Positions 34,689-43,968 of a stretch of 64,000 bases of DNA are shown here, piece by piece. This DNA comes from Bacillota bacterium (GTDB taxonomy: Bacteria; Bacillota; Clostridia; Acetivibrionales; DSM-1351), in contig JAEZOA010000060.1 in the NCBI GenBank assembly GCA_023441625.1, positions 1 through 64,000 on the forward strand. The letters run 5' to 3'. Numbering within the stretch: the stretch's first letter is position 1; the number at the start of each line of letters is the position of its first letter. A program made the position numbers and the translations under genes. Below the pieces are notes generated by a model. It saw only the letters and a program-made list of their open reading frames with translations, made no database searches and was not told where the DNA came from.

Positions 34689-35768
34689 TTAGAACTTAAT
34701 TACTCGGATAATGTGATTATGAAAATCAACAAAATACAGATTGCTGTTTGAATCCATTCTTAATCCATGTACACATATACATGCATCAAGAGCATAACCA
34801 CCATCGCCGGAAAATCCTTTAATACCATTTCCTGCTACTGTATAGACTAAATCCTCCTGTTTTATATCAATTATGCGGATACGGTAAGCCCCTGTATCCC
34901 CAACAAATATGTTCCCGTCAGAATCAACTTCTACAGCATGGGGAGCTTCTATACCAATAGTTCCCTTATCATGCACCAGCCCTCCTATAAAGCTGTTGTA
35001 TCTACTATCAAAATCAACAGCTGGACCAGGTCTTCCTTTTCCAAGGACTGTTGATATTATTCCAGACCTGGCATCAACTTTCCTGACAGAAAAATTAAGG
35101 CTGTCCATAATGTATATATTATCATCTCTATCTATACCTAAACCATATACATCATTAATTTGAGCCTTATCTGCTGGTCCACCATCACCACTATAGCCAT
35201 GAATTCCTGTACCAGCAAAGGTCGAAATAATGCCGTCGCAGCTTATTTTTCTTATCCTATCATTTTTATAATCATTAAAATACACATTACCATGTGAGTC
35301 GACAACAACACCTGCAGGGCAATTTAGCTTTGAATAGCATGCATAAATGTTATCTCCATTAAATCCGGCATCACCTGTACCTGCAATAGTACTAATTATT
35401 CCTGTTTGAGCATCTACTTTTCTTATCCTTTGGTTGTAAGTATCAGCAATATAGATGTTTCCGTAAGCATCTACAAATACACCTTCCGGTCCATTAAGCT
35501 TAGCATAGACTGCAAGCCCCCCATCACCTTCAAAGCCTTTTTGACCACATCCAGCGATAGTAGTGATAATTCCAGCCGTCGAGTCTACCCTCCTAATAAT
35601 ATTATTATGTATCTCAGCAATAAAAACATTATCAAACTTATCAATCGCTAACCCGGCTGGTCCATTAAGCTGGGCTAATTCAGCTTTTTCTCCGTCACCA
35701 CTATAGCCAGGAATACCCGTACCGGCGTATCTTTGGATTTTCCCTTTTGTCCACTTTGTATTTAACAT
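34689..35768 (-). CDS. NHL-repeat beta-propeller protein
   Basis: The 359-aa protein consists almost wholly of about six NHL repeats of the type GTG..G(Y/F).GDGG.A..A.LN.P.G...D..GN.YIAD..N..IR.VD...G.I.T.AG, which form a beta-propeller. No signal peptide is seen, so it should be cytosolic. Function unknown; such propellers usually bind proteins or ligands. GGAG precedes the ATG. It is convergent with the chemotaxis receptor and divergent from a lipoprotein gene. Confidence 0.82.
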   Translation of the reverse strand: MLNTKWTKGKIQRYAGTGIPGYSGDGEKAELAQLNGPAGLAIDKFDNVFIAEIHNNIIRRVDSTAGIITTIAGCGQKGFEGDGGLAVYAKLNGPEGVFVDAYGNIYIADTYNQRIRKVDAQTGIISTIAGTGDAGFNGDNIYACYSKLNCPAGVVVDSHGNVYFNDYKNDRIRKISCDGIISTFAGTGIHGYSGDGGPADKAQINDVYGLGIDRDDNIYIMDSLNFSVRKVDARSGIISTVLGKGRPGPAVDFDSRYNSFIGGLVHDKGTIGIEAPHAVEVDSDGNIFVGDTGAYRIRIIDIKQEDLVYTVAGNGIKGFSGDGGYALDACICVHGLRMDSNSNLYFVDFHNHIIRVIKF

Positions 35769-35813
35769 ACTATCATCTCCAATCTAATTCGGATAGAATA
35801 ATATTATTACAAT

Positions 35814-35839
35814 AAATATGACAACTATATGTCATATTT
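35814..35839 (-). promoter_or_regulatory. Perfect inverted repeat upstream of the NHL gene
   Basis: AAATATGACA and TGTCATATTT form a perfect 10-bp inverted repeat with a 6-base centre, 46 bases upstream of the NHL start. It has the shape of a dimeric repressor operator; the protein is unknown. Confidence 0.5.
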
Positions 35840-35892
35840 TAGTATATGTAATTTACCTTTAATATTATTTTATGGGCTTACATGGTGATATA

Positions 35893-35921
35893 TTGTAATA
35901 ATATAAATAAACTGGTAATAT
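35893..35921 (+). promoter_or_regulatory. Promoter of the lipoprotein gene
   Basis: TTGTAA and TAATAT are 17 bases apart, 58 bases before the start codon. Confidence 0.5.
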
Positions 35922-35979
35922 GGTTTTTGTGTAATAGCTGCATTACAATTATTGATTAAAATTGAAGGAGTAATTCGTT

Positions 35980-36315
35980 ATGAAGAAGTTACCTTTGTTT
36001 TTAGCCATCCTTGCATTAATGGCTTTTTTTACATCTTGTACTACCAAAGAGTATGAAAATTATCAAGAACTTGATAATGGTTCAAAGTTAAAGCAAGGTA
36101 GTAAAATTTATTCTTTTTATAGTGCATTGCCAAAAGATTCTCTTAGAAATAAGCAGATTGGAATAGTTGATGGTGACAAAAAACATAAAGTGTTTGAGGT
36201 AACAGGTTTCTCATCTGATGAATGGATTATAGAGTATTACGATGTAATAATGTCAGTTTATAATTTATATAAAGCAGATACAGTAACTGAAATTCCTGAT
36301 GAATTGAAACAATAG
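35980..36315 (+). CDS. Small predicted lipoprotein, function unknown
   Basis: The 111-aa protein starts with a signal peptide (MKKLPLFLAILALMAFF) and a lipobox ending FFTSC, with the lipidated cysteine at about residue 20. The mature part is short, acidic and not recognised. It has its own promoter and a GGAG site. Confidence 0.75.
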   Translation: MKKLPLFLAILALMAFFTSCTTKEYENYQELDNGSKLKQGSKIYSFYSALPKDSLRNKQIGIVDGDKKHKVFEVTGFSSDEWIIEYYDVIMSVYNLYKADTVTEIPDELKQ

Positions 36316-36402
36316 CCACCAATAAAATTAAAATATATTTGTTATTAACACAATTTATTTGCACTAATTTCTTTAAATCCTCATATACTAAATAGAACAT
36401 AT

Positions 36403-36437
36403 AAGAGACAATGACGTCAGTGATGGTATTGTCTCTT
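36403..36437 (+). promoter_or_regulatory. Terminator-like hairpin before asnB
   Basis: AAGAGACAAT pairs perfectly with ATTGTCTCTT and is followed by TTTGTTT, about 30 bases before the asnB start. A possible GAC-AATGAC-GTC hexaloop overlaps its 5' arm, so it may be a weak sixth attenuator, or simply the terminator of the lipoprotein gene. Confidence 0.5.
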
Positions 36438-36467
36438 TTGTTTGAAAAACACTTTGGAGGAGTTTAT

Positions 36468-38297
36468 ATGTGCTCAATTCTTGGATTGATTAATTTTAAA
36501 GATTCTACTGAAGGTATTGCTCAAGATGTTCTTAATGATATGGGTAATACTATGGGTCATAGAGGGCCTGATCAAAATGGTTTCTTTAGGGATAATTTTG
36601 TTTGTTTCTCCCATAACAGACTGGCTGTTATTGATGTGGAAAATGGATTACAGCCTATGACTGTTTCTTTTGAGGGCAAAAGTTATACTATCATTTATAA
36701 TGGTGAAATATATAATGCAAATGAACTCAGAAGAGAACTTATTGGCTACGGTGTCCGTTTTAGTACCAATTGTGATACTGAGGTTGTTTTATTCTCCTAT
36801 GCTATCTGGGGTATGAACTGTTCAGAGAAATTGAATGGCATCTATGCTTTCGCAGTATATGACAATACAAAAAAACAAGTTTATTTATCCAGGGACAGAA
36901 TGGGTGTAAAGCCTTTCTTTTATACCCTTCAAGGCAATACCCTTATCTTTGCTTCTGAGGTTAAAGCCATCTTAAAGCATCCTCAAGTCAAGGCCGAGCT
37001 TGACAGTGAAGGTATCTGGCAGTTACTTTACCTTTCTCCAATGCGTCCTTCAAATAATGGAATTTTCAAAAATATATTAGAGATTGACCCAGGTACTCAT
37101 GGAACCTTTAGCGAAAACGGCTTAAATTTATATAAATATTGGACTCTGAAGGCATATGATTTAGAGGATAGCGAAGAGACCATTATAGAAAAAACCAGAT
37201 TTTATTTAACTGATGCTATTCAAAGGCAGCTAGTGTCTGACGTTCCTCTCTGCACCTTTTTGTCAGGTGGCCTAGACTCTTCAGTAGTTACAGCTGTCGC
37301 ACGGGCAAATGACAGAACAGGAAACTCATTATCCTCCTATTCCTTTGAATATGAAGGCAATAAGGGGCATTTTTCATCTACAAGCTTTCAGCCAGAATGT
37401 GATGATGAATATGCTGTATGGCTAGCTAACTATCTTGGAACAAATCACACTGTACTTACTGTTAGTCAGCAAAAAATAGCAGACCTTTTAAAAGCTTCTG
37501 TAGATTACAGGGATTATCCTGGAATGGCTGATATAGACTCCTCTCTGCTATATTATTGCAGTGAGGTAAAGAAAAGACATACTGTTGCATTAAGCGGAGA
37601 ATGTGCTGACGAAATATTTGGTGGGTATCCTTGGTTCTACAAATCTGAAATGCTAAATCGCGATTTCTTCCCTTGGATTCATGACCCAGAATCAAGAGTA
37701 TTTCTATTTAATTCTGATTTTGCTAAACCAAAGCAGGGTTTCGACTTTGTAAAGCAAATGTATCTTGAGAGTAAAAATTCATGTCCATTAACAGGTACTG
37801 AGTCAGAAGACATGCGGACGAGCAGAATTGCTACCTGGCTCTCTGTGAATTGGTTTATGACTTCACTATTGGAAAGAAAAGATCGTATGTCCATGGCAAG
37901 TGGTCTTGAGGTCAGAGTTCCTTTTTCCGACCACAGAATTTTGGAATATGTATATAATGTACCTTGGAAAATTAAATTTAAAAACGGAGTTGAAAAGGCA
38001 CTTCTAAGGGAGGCAATGAGTGATTATCTGCCTGACAGAATTCTCAACAGAAAAAAGAGCCCTTACCCTAAAACACATAACCCGGAATATGAGTCGATAG
38101 TTATCAATATGTTTGAGGAAGTACTGTTAGATTCTAGCTCTGTACTAAAAGATATTCTACACCCAGATACTCTCCCACTCTTAAGGTCAGGAAGCAATAT
38201 TACCTGGTATGGACAGCTCATGGGGCGTCCACAGCTAATTGCGTGGCTGATACAGCTTGATTATTGGTTTAAGGAATATGGGGTGAGGATAGTGTAG
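36468..38297 (+). CDS. asnB: Asparagine synthase (glutamine-hydrolysing)
   Basis: It makes asparagine from aspartate with glutamine as nitrogen donor. The 609-aa protein has the N-terminal nucleophile Cys2 (MCSILGL), the glutaminase domain ('MGHRGPDQNG', 'IIYNGEIYN') and the synthetase domain with the PP-loop SGGLDSS at about residue 265. The ATG at 36468 is required to put Cys at position 2 and has GGAGG upstream. Confidence 0.95.
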   Translation: MCSILGLINFKDSTEGIAQDVLNDMGNTMGHRGPDQNGFFRDNFVCFSHNRLAVIDVENGLQPMTVSFEGKSYTIIYNGEIYNANELRRELIGYGVRFSTNCDTEVVLFSYAIWGMNCSEKLNGIYAFAVYDNTKKQVYLSRDRMGVKPFFYTLQGNTLIFASEVKAILKHPQVKAELDSEGIWQLLYLSPMRPSNNGIFKNILEIDPGTHGTFSENGLNLYKYWTLKAYDLEDSEETIIEKTRFYLTDAIQRQLVSDVPLCTFLSGGLDSSVVTAVARANDRTGNSLSSYSFEYEGNKGHFSSTSFQPECDDEYAVWLANYLGTNHTVLTVSQQKIADLLKASVDYRDYPGMADIDSSLLYYCSEVKKRHTVALSGECADEIFGGYPWFYKSEMLNRDFFPWIHDPESRVFLFNSDFAKPKQGFDFVKQMYLESKNSCPLTGTESEDMRTSRIATWLSVNWFMTSLLERKDRMSMASGLEVRVPFSDHRILEYVYNVPWKIKFKNGVEKALLREAMSDYLPDRILNRKKSPYPKTHNPEYESIVINMFEEVLLDSSSVLKDILHPDTLPLLRSGSNITWYGQLMGRPQLIAWLIQLDYWFKEYGVRIV

Positions 38298-38312
38298 ATA
38301 ACACATCTACTA

Positions 38313-38342
38313 GTTAGTCTCCTTTATCTGAAGGAGACTAAC
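38313..38342 (+). terminator. Perfect hairpin after asnB
   Basis: GTTAGTCTCCTT pairs perfectly with AAGGAGACTAAC around a 6-base loop. There is no clear T run; it is a probable terminator or message-end stabiliser. Confidence 0.55.
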
Positions 38343-38397
38343 AGTTGTTAACATGCTACGAAATACCCTAACCAAATGTTCTGACCATTATATTAAT

Positions 38398-38898
38398 TTA
38401 CATTATTGCTTTTTGAAAATCTATAATATCCACTTTTCTTCCAAATTTTATGGCAATTCCTTTGTAATGCGCACATTGGTCATATCCTAATTTCCTAAAT
38501 AATTTTATACTTGGAATATTTTCACCTGAAACGGATGCAACCAAAATCTCAAATTGGTTTTCTTTTGCTATTTTCTCCATATTATTTGCTATTTCAAAAC
38601 CCAATCCTTTTCCTGTAAACTGAGGTTTTAAATATAACCCTACCTCTACAGTTTTATCATATGCCTCTTTTTTTCGGAATTGTGTTAAGAAACAGAAACC
38701 TACTATTTCGTTATTCATATAAACAAGAAATGTCTTATATTTGTTATTATTGATAAACACTCGGTTTTTGAACTCTTCTTTTGTAATTTTATCAAAATCG
38801 AATGTTGCGGTAGTAGTCTCGATATAATAATTATAAATATCTAATGCTGTGTTGAGGTCTTTCTCTTCAACTTCAATAAATTCAATTAAGTTTTTCAC
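38398..38898 (-). CDS. GNAT family N-acetyltransferase (phosphinothricin acetyltransferase-like)
   Basis: The 166-aa protein carries the GNAT acetyl-CoA motif QFTGKGLG and the MddA/Pat-like start 'IYNYYIETTTATFDF'. Substrate unknown. I favour a GTG start at 38898, with AAGGAG 9 bases upstream, over the ATG seven codons earlier. Confidence 0.83.
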   Translation of the reverse strand: MKNLIEFIEVEEKDLNTALDIYNYYIETTTATFDFDKITKEEFKNRVFINNNKYKTFLVYMNNEIVGFCFLTQFRKKEAYDKTVEVGLYLKPQFTGKGLGFEIANNMEKIAKENQFEILVASVSGENIPSIKLFRKLGYDQCAHYKGIAIKFGRKVDIIDFQKAIM

Positions 38899-39088
38899 AA
38901 TGGTTTTCTCCTTCAGCATTTATCACATTGTAAAATGAATACGAATTATTCCTTATTCTAATACTATCTCGTATAGATGCCTGTGTCAAATTTATGAAAA
39001 ATAAATAAATATAAGCTGTTTTGCAGTCAATGAATTTTGTAGTGCCATGAACAATTAAATGTATATACCACACCAACATCTGACTTTA

Positions 39089-39901
39089 TTAAATTTCAAT
39101 TTCTTGTTCATCTTGTTTTGATACTTCCTGGAAGTAATTAGTAGTTGCTATTTCATTAGCCATTTTTACTATTTGAATATATCTCTGTATTTCGGCCTCA
39201 ACACTTTCAGCTACCAATAAAACCATTTCTGTTGGATCTTTTTGAGTATGATAGCTTGTAAAACAACTATAATATTTTTTCCTGTCACTATATTTTATAT
39301 TAATTGGAGGATAGCCATGCTTCATTAATTCAAAGTTTAAGAGAAGCCTTCCTGTTCTCCCATTACCATCGATAAACGGATGAACCACCTCAAAGTCCAG
39401 ATGGAACCTTGCTACTCTTTCAATTATATGATTAGAATTATTCTGATCATAATTTTGAATTAATTGCTCCATTCGTATTGGCACCAAATATGGCTGTGGA
39501 GGGGTATGTGCGGCACCCATTATTACAACCGGAACGCGTCTATATACTCCTTTGCTATCCCTTTGATCCATTAAGACTAGGCTATGAATATCTTTTATTA
39601 CTTTGTCAGAAAGTTCAGCTTGTTCCTTTACCAGTTCCTCCAAATATAGACAAGCTTCTCTATGCCCTATTACTTCAAAATGCTCCCTAAGTGATTTCTC
39701 CCCAATTGTAATTCCTTCATTTATTATTAATGCTGTTTCTTGTAATGTAAGTGTATTTCCTTCAATTGCATTTGAATTGTAGGTGAAATTAATAAGGAAC
39801 TCTTCCCTTAACCGCTTAACTTCACTTTTTGTGAGTGGCCTATAACTATTAAGTTCATTTTTTAAAGTATCAATCCTAGTTAATATTTGTAGGCTACACA
39901 T
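39089..39901 (-). CDS. Fic/DOC family protein (class II, self-inhibited)
   Basis: The 270-aa protein has the Fic active-site motif HPFIDGNGRTGR, which places AMP or another nucleotide moiety on target hydroxyls. Before the core, 'SNAIEGN' fits the inhibitory helix motif [S/T]xxxE[G/N], placing it in class II, where inhibition is intramolecular. No antitoxin gene is needed or seen. The ATG at 39901 follows GGAGG at 8 bases. Targets unknown. Confidence 0.9.
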   Translation of the reverse strand: MCSLQILTRIDTLKNELNSYRPLTKSEVKRLREEFLINFTYNSNAIEGNTLTLQETALIINEGITIGEKSLREHFEVIGHREACLYLEELVKEQAELSDKVIKDIHSLVLMDQRDSKGVYRRVPVVIMGAAHTPPQPYLVPIRMEQLIQNYDQNNSNHIIERVARFHLDFEVVHPFIDGNGRTGRLLLNFELMKHGYPPINIKYSDRKKYYSCFTSYHTQKDPTEMVLLVAESVEAEIQRYIQIVKMANEIATTNYFQEVSKQDEQEIEI

Positions 39902-40139
39902 TATTAAATCCTCCATTTATGCAATCAATCATTTATGCACATTTATATACTTCTGATTATATCACATTAAAAATTACCTTTAAATTCTAATACTCTCTAA
40001 CATACATTATACCCACATTACAAGTTTTGTCACCCTATAGTCTCATTGAGCAATTTATTATTGATTTGTAATTTTATCCTGATAGACAGTCTTCTTATTT
40101 ATTTAAACGCACCGAACACTCTTTTTATAATAAGAAGAA

Positions 40140-40167
40140 AGCCGATTAGGAATTAACCCAATTGGCT
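40140..40167 (-). terminator. Terminator after the P-loop kinase gene
   Basis: On the minus strand AGCCAATT pairs with AATCGGCT and TTCTTCTT follows. Confidence 0.6.
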
Positions 40168-40209
40168 GTGTTTCAGATACATATTTAATTAACTTAATTG
40201 GAATTTACA

Positions 40210-40725
40210 TTATAATTCAATATCTATTTTATACTTGTCATCAATAAGCACATAGTTTGCATTGTACTTTTGAGCCATTTCTAATACCTGTGCATTATCT
40301 TCTAACACATTTTCCAGAGTGCAATACTCATCATCCAAACGATTTTCAATGGCACTTGCATATCTCTTTATGTCATTAAAATGATTTCTAATGTAGTTCT
40401 CGCTCATAACAAGGCAATAGTATCTTATATTATCAAGATATTCTTTCGGAAAACCCTTTTCCCAATCAAAAGGAATATAACACCCCTCAACAATAAGGTT
40501 TTGTTTGTTTTCTATGGCTGTTTTAATCATTTCACGAACAATAGGCCATAAGTATTTCGTTAAATCATCGTCCTCGCTTAAAGGAGTAAGTTCTGTTTTT
40601 CCGCTACGAATTAAACCCATTTTCAAATGGTCTATTGATAAATACGGATATTTATATTTTTCGAGCAGTTTCTGTGCAAGAACAGTCTTGCCAGTGTGTG
40701 ATGCACCTGTTATCAAAATAATCAT
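40210..40725 (-). CDS. P-loop kinase-like protein
   Basis: The 171-aa protein starts with a Walker A motif (ITGASHTGKTVLAQ) and has a mid-protein 'NLIVEGCYIP' strand, like small-molecule or 2-phosphoglycerate/zeta-type kinases. Substrate unknown. The start may be one of two ATGs three codons apart (40734 or 40725). It is a single accessory gene. Confidence 0.7.
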   Translation of the reverse strand: MIILITGASHTGKTVLAQKLLEKYKYPYLSIDHLKMGLIRSGKTELTPLSEDDDLTKYLWPIVREMIKTAIENKQNLIVEGCYIPFDWEKGFPKEYLDNIRYYCLVMSENYIRNHFNDIKRYASAIENRLDDEYCTLENVLEDNAQVLEMAQKYNANYVLIDDKYKIDIEL

Positions 40726-40793
40726 CTTTCTCATCCTGTTCTACAAATTCAAATTTGAGCACTTCTACTTTTCATACATACTCATGTTTGCCA

Positions 40794-40913
40794 TTATCTC
40801 ATGGTAACTGGGGACTTCTTCGATAACTCGCCCTCAAAAGTTGCTCCGTTTATCATAATTCTTGTTTCTTCTGGTCGTTTAGGCGAGAAATATGTAAATA
40901 CAACCCGACTCAT
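40794..40913 (-). CDS. Possible 39-aa ORF or remnant after the DUF4179 gene
   Basis: A 39-codon frame begins MSRVVFTYFSPKRP, with GAGG 8 bases before its ATG. The same frame is open back to the stop of the DUF4179 gene, so it could also be a tail cut off by a nonsense mutation. I recognise no family. Confidence 0.3.
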   Translation of the reverse strand: MSRVVFTYFSPKRPEETRIMINGATFEGELSKKSPVTMR

Positions 40914-40943
40914 ATCTAATGCCTCATTTAAAAAAAGATATTT

Positions 40944-41993
40944 CTACTTAAGTGGAATTGTAACTGTATCTTTCTCTTTATCAAATTCATCAGTCCAATT
41001 ATCTGCAGCCTGTAAAGTAAGTGTCGATGCCTCATCACTGATATCGGTTCCGCCAACACATATGAATATTGCACCTTGCTTGTTATAATAATCAGCCTGT
41101 GCATAAAGAATGACTTTATTCCCTAAATCATCATATCCAATCAAGTTTATATTTCCTATATCGCCATACCCCTTTCCTTTAGATGATTCATATTTTGATG
41201 CATATAATACTTTTTCATAGCTATTGGAAACAAACTTTTCAAATGTTATGCATCCATTATCATCATATTTCAGAACATCATCAAGCATAATAACTTTTGT
41301 ATCCCTTGCAATTTTATCACCACTAGCCGCAAAATTAAATTCCCACTTACCGCTGATTTCTTCACACTTCTCTCCACTACCCCTAGGCTTTTGAATCCTA
41401 GATATTGCAACCTTAAATATATGTTTCTTTTCCCAATCAATTTGACCTATATAATATTCAGTAATACGATTCTCTGTATAGTTATCTGTCTCCTGTCCAA
41501 TACCACTTAAGCCTACAATTGGTACTTCTTTACCGTCCATAAAGATTTTTATTGTATTATCTTTAGGATTATAACTGTTAACTTGATTAAAGTCGTATCC
41601 AGAGCCTATTCTATTTCCATATTCATCTCTTTTCATCTTAAGCCCATCTGAAATATTCATTGAGAGAATCAACTTCTCTTCAGATACAATTATATCATTC
41701 AAGGTTACAGTAATACCATTATCTGTCACAGAACCTCCAATGATGGTAGTATAATCCTCTACAGTCTTATTCATTTCCATAATACTAGCAATCGACTGAT
41801 AGGTATAAGCGAACACTTTTTGTCCTAATCCTGTCATAAAAACTGCAATTAACGCTATTGCCGCTATTCCTGCTGTAAAACCTTTCATTTCACTATTCAT
41901 CCTGCTGTTTTTATTACTAATATTCAAAACTAGGCTTTCGTCAAAATGAATATTTTTCATTCCGCTGTCCAGTGCTTTTTTAATATCATTCAT
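40944..41993 (-). CDS. DUF4179 anti-sigma-type membrane protein
   Basis: The 349-aa protein has a short cytosolic N-terminus, one membrane helix (about residues 40-58) and a large outside domain starting with the DUF4179 pattern ('YTTIIGGSVTDNGITVTLND' in part). DUF4179 proteins are typically encoded after an ECF sigma factor and thought to act as its anti-sigma partner. It overlaps the sigma gene by 8 bases, consistent with translational coupling. Confidence 0.85.
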   Translation of the reverse strand: MNDIKKALDSGMKNIHFDESLVLNISNKNSRMNSEMKGFTAGIAAIALIAVFMTGLGQKVFAYTYQSIASIMEMNKTVEDYTTIIGGSVTDNGITVTLNDIIVSEEKLILSMNISDGLKMKRDEYGNRIGSGYDFNQVNSYNPKDNTIKIFMDGKEVPIVGLSGIGQETDNYTENRITEYYIGQIDWEKKHIFKVAISRIQKPRGSGEKCEEISGKWEFNFAASGDKIARDTKVIMLDDVLKYDDNGCITFEKFVSNSYEKVLYASKYESSKGKGYGDIGNINLIGYDDLGNKVILYAQADYYNKQGAIFICVGGTDISDEASTLTLQAADNWTDEFDKEKDTVTIPLK

Positions 41994-42522
41994 ACTGTCC
42001 ATCCTCCTTAAAATTCAATTTCAGCTGTTCCCTTGCCCTAAACAGCCTGACCTTTACGGCTGATTCCTTTAATTTCAAAACTTTTGAAATTTCAGCTATT
42101 GACATTTCCTGATAATAATATAGCAATATGACCTCTTTATACTTGGGTGTCAGTTTGCTTATCTCATCAAAAACCTCCTGCCTGTCCATGAGTCCATTAT
42201 AGTCTGCATCATATATCAATTCATGAACATTATCAAAGTTCTGCCTCTTATACCACCAACTTTTCAACTGATTCTTGCAAAGGTTAATGGCTATCTGCAT
42301 AATCCATGTTTTTTCGGAGGATTCCTTTCTGAACTTATCATAGTGCTTCATAACCCTGATAAATGTTTTCTGGGTAACATCCTCTGCCAAATGATAATCT
42401 TTCAGATAGAGATAACACATTCTTAAAACACTGTCTGCATACTTACCCATTAATTCACTGACGTTCTCATTTGTTTGTTCTTCTATGGTTTTATCATTAA
42501 TCGGTGTCAAAATATTATCCAT
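41986..42522 (-). CDS. ECF-type RNA polymerase sigma factor
   Basis: The 178-aa protein has region 2 ('YADSVLRMCYLYLKDYHLAED', in part, and 'TWIMQIAINLCKNQLK') and region 4 ('LTPKYKEVILLYYYQEMSIAEIS', in part, then VKVRLFRAREQLK). It belongs to the ECF group paired with DUF4179 proteins. AGGAGG lies 6 bases before the ATG. Confidence 0.93.
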   Translation of the reverse strand: MDNILTPINDKTIEEQTNENVSELMGKYADSVLRMCYLYLKDYHLAEDVTQKTFIRVMKHYDKFRKESSEKTWIMQIAINLCKNQLKSWWYKRQNFDNVHELIYDADYNGLMDRQEVFDEISKLTPKYKEVILLYYYQEMSIAEISKVLKLKESAVKVRLFRAREQLKLNFKEDGQYE

Positions 42523-42542
42523 CTTGACCTCCTTTCTACTTA

Positions 42543-42572
42543 TTAGACCACTTCAAAAGAAAAAAGGTTACA
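42543..42572 (-). promoter_or_regulatory. Candidate ECF autoregulatory promoter
   Basis: On the minus strand TGTAACC and GGTCTAA are separated by 16 bases, directly upstream of the sigma gene. This resembles the AAC/GTC bipartite promoters that ECF factors use at their own operons. Confidence 0.55.
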
Positions 42573-42615
42573 AAAACACCTTATCAGTATTGCTGTTAGT
42601 ATTTTTAACAAAAAT

Positions 42616-42637
42616 AAGGACTGACAAAGCAGTCCTT
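42616..42637 (-). terminator. Terminator after the CPBP protease gene
   Basis: AAGGACTG pairs perfectly with CAGTCCTT around a 6-base loop, followed on the minus strand by TATTTTTG. Confidence 0.75.
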
Positions 42638-42798
42638 TCACTCTCTATATAAATATTCTTCATTGCAATATTAAACTGATATTCAACACCCAACTATTTT
42701 ACAACTTAACTCCATAAATTGGAATATTAATCGTGATATAAAGATTATGTACTATGATTTTTTTACTCCACTAAATCAGATATCATCCTATATGTATA

Positions 42799-43968
42799 CT
42801 AATCAGCTTTTTTCAAGACATAGTACTGTGGGTTTTTATGAAAATACTTATAGTCTCCCAATTTCCATTCAAAAATTAAATATTTTGAATTTCCAACAGT
42901 TTTAATTAGATATTTACTTGCAGTCTCATAACTCTTATTTATTATAAATCCCTTTGTCCATGTAAAATAACTATCAGTCATCCCTCCTTCACTAATATTA
43001 AACCCTTTGAAAAAAAGGTTTTCATATTTCAAACCAGTTTCAGTAGTAAAATCCTCAATATTATTAATCAAATCTACACTTTTCCACACTCCGATTATAT
43101 CCTTATCATTTTCAAAAGCTATATTTACATTATCCTTCACAGAAAAAATATTAAGCAGCAATATTGCAGATATTATCAAGCCAATTATTGCACCTATCAG
43201 TATAGTAGCTTTTTTAATAATATTTTTAATACTATATTTAACTATAATGCCTTCATTAACTATAATATCAGGCTTTTTCAATTTAAGCTTCCTAAATCTT
43301 AAGCCAATGTATAGCCCAAATATTCCGAGTATTCCCACTGTTAAAATACTCGTTTCAGGTGTTCTTGATCCACCCGTAAAAAAGTTATTTTGAAAGTCAA
43401 AATTGAATAATGTTTTGTCAAGTAGTAATTTTTGAGCAATATTCCATGCCCAGTGAAACCCAACTGCGAACATAAGAGAATTAGTTTTAATTATGACAAT
43501 ACTCCAAAGCACAGCAACTAAACTAACGTTAATAAAACCAATAAAAAAGCTGCTACTTGCCGAATAACTAAGTAAATGTGGTAATGCAAATATTAATGTA
43601 GATATTATAATAGCCTTTCTTATGGAATACTTGTGCATCAGCCTTTGAAGCATATATCCTCGCATTATTGATTCTTCTAATAATGCAACCATTAACATAA
43701 CAAAAAGTTGAGTCAGAAAATTATTTAAAATCAAATTAGTGCTGACAAACTTATATGAAATAGTACCAAAACCGAATAGTACAACTAACAATGGATACAA
43801 TGAAAAACTTAATAGGCCTATAATAAAGCCTTCTGAAAGCAATTTCCACCCTCTAGTATCCAAATGAACTAAAAAGGACTTAATACCTTCATTATGTATT
43901 TTCTTTCTAAAAATTACTACTAAGGCTAAAACAGTAAATCTTATAAGCACTCCAACAATTCCATTCAT
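42799..43968 (-). CDS. CPBP family intramembrane metalloprotease
   Basis: The 389-aa membrane protein has the CPBP/Abi motifs: EESIMRGYML (EExxxR, about residue 97), a following 'FALPHLL' (FxxxH) and HWAWN (HxxxN) on later helices, in all about eight membrane segments. A C-terminal soluble domain of about 100 residues after the last helix is extra relative to the minimal family and is not recognised. Such proteases process prenylated or signalling peptides; the role here is unknown. Confidence 0.87.
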   Translation of the reverse strand: MNGIVGVLIRFTVLALVVIFRKKIHNEGIKSFLVHLDTRGWKLLSEGFIIGLLSFSLYPLLVVLFGFGTISYKFVSTNLILNNFLTQLFVMLMVALLEESIMRGYMLQRLMHKYSIRKAIIISTLIFALPHLLSYSASSSFFIGFINVSLVAVLWSIVIIKTNSLMFAVGFHWAWNIAQKLLLDKTLFNFDFQNNFFTGGSRTPETSILTVGILGIFGLYIGLRFRKLKLKKPDIIVNEGIIVKYSIKNIIKKATILIGAIIGLIISAILLLNIFSVKDNVNIAFENDKDIIGVWKSVDLINNIEDFTTETGLKYENLFFKGFNISEGGMTDSYFTWTKGFIINKSYETASKYLIKTVGNSKYLIFEWKLGDYKYFHKNPQYYVLKKAD

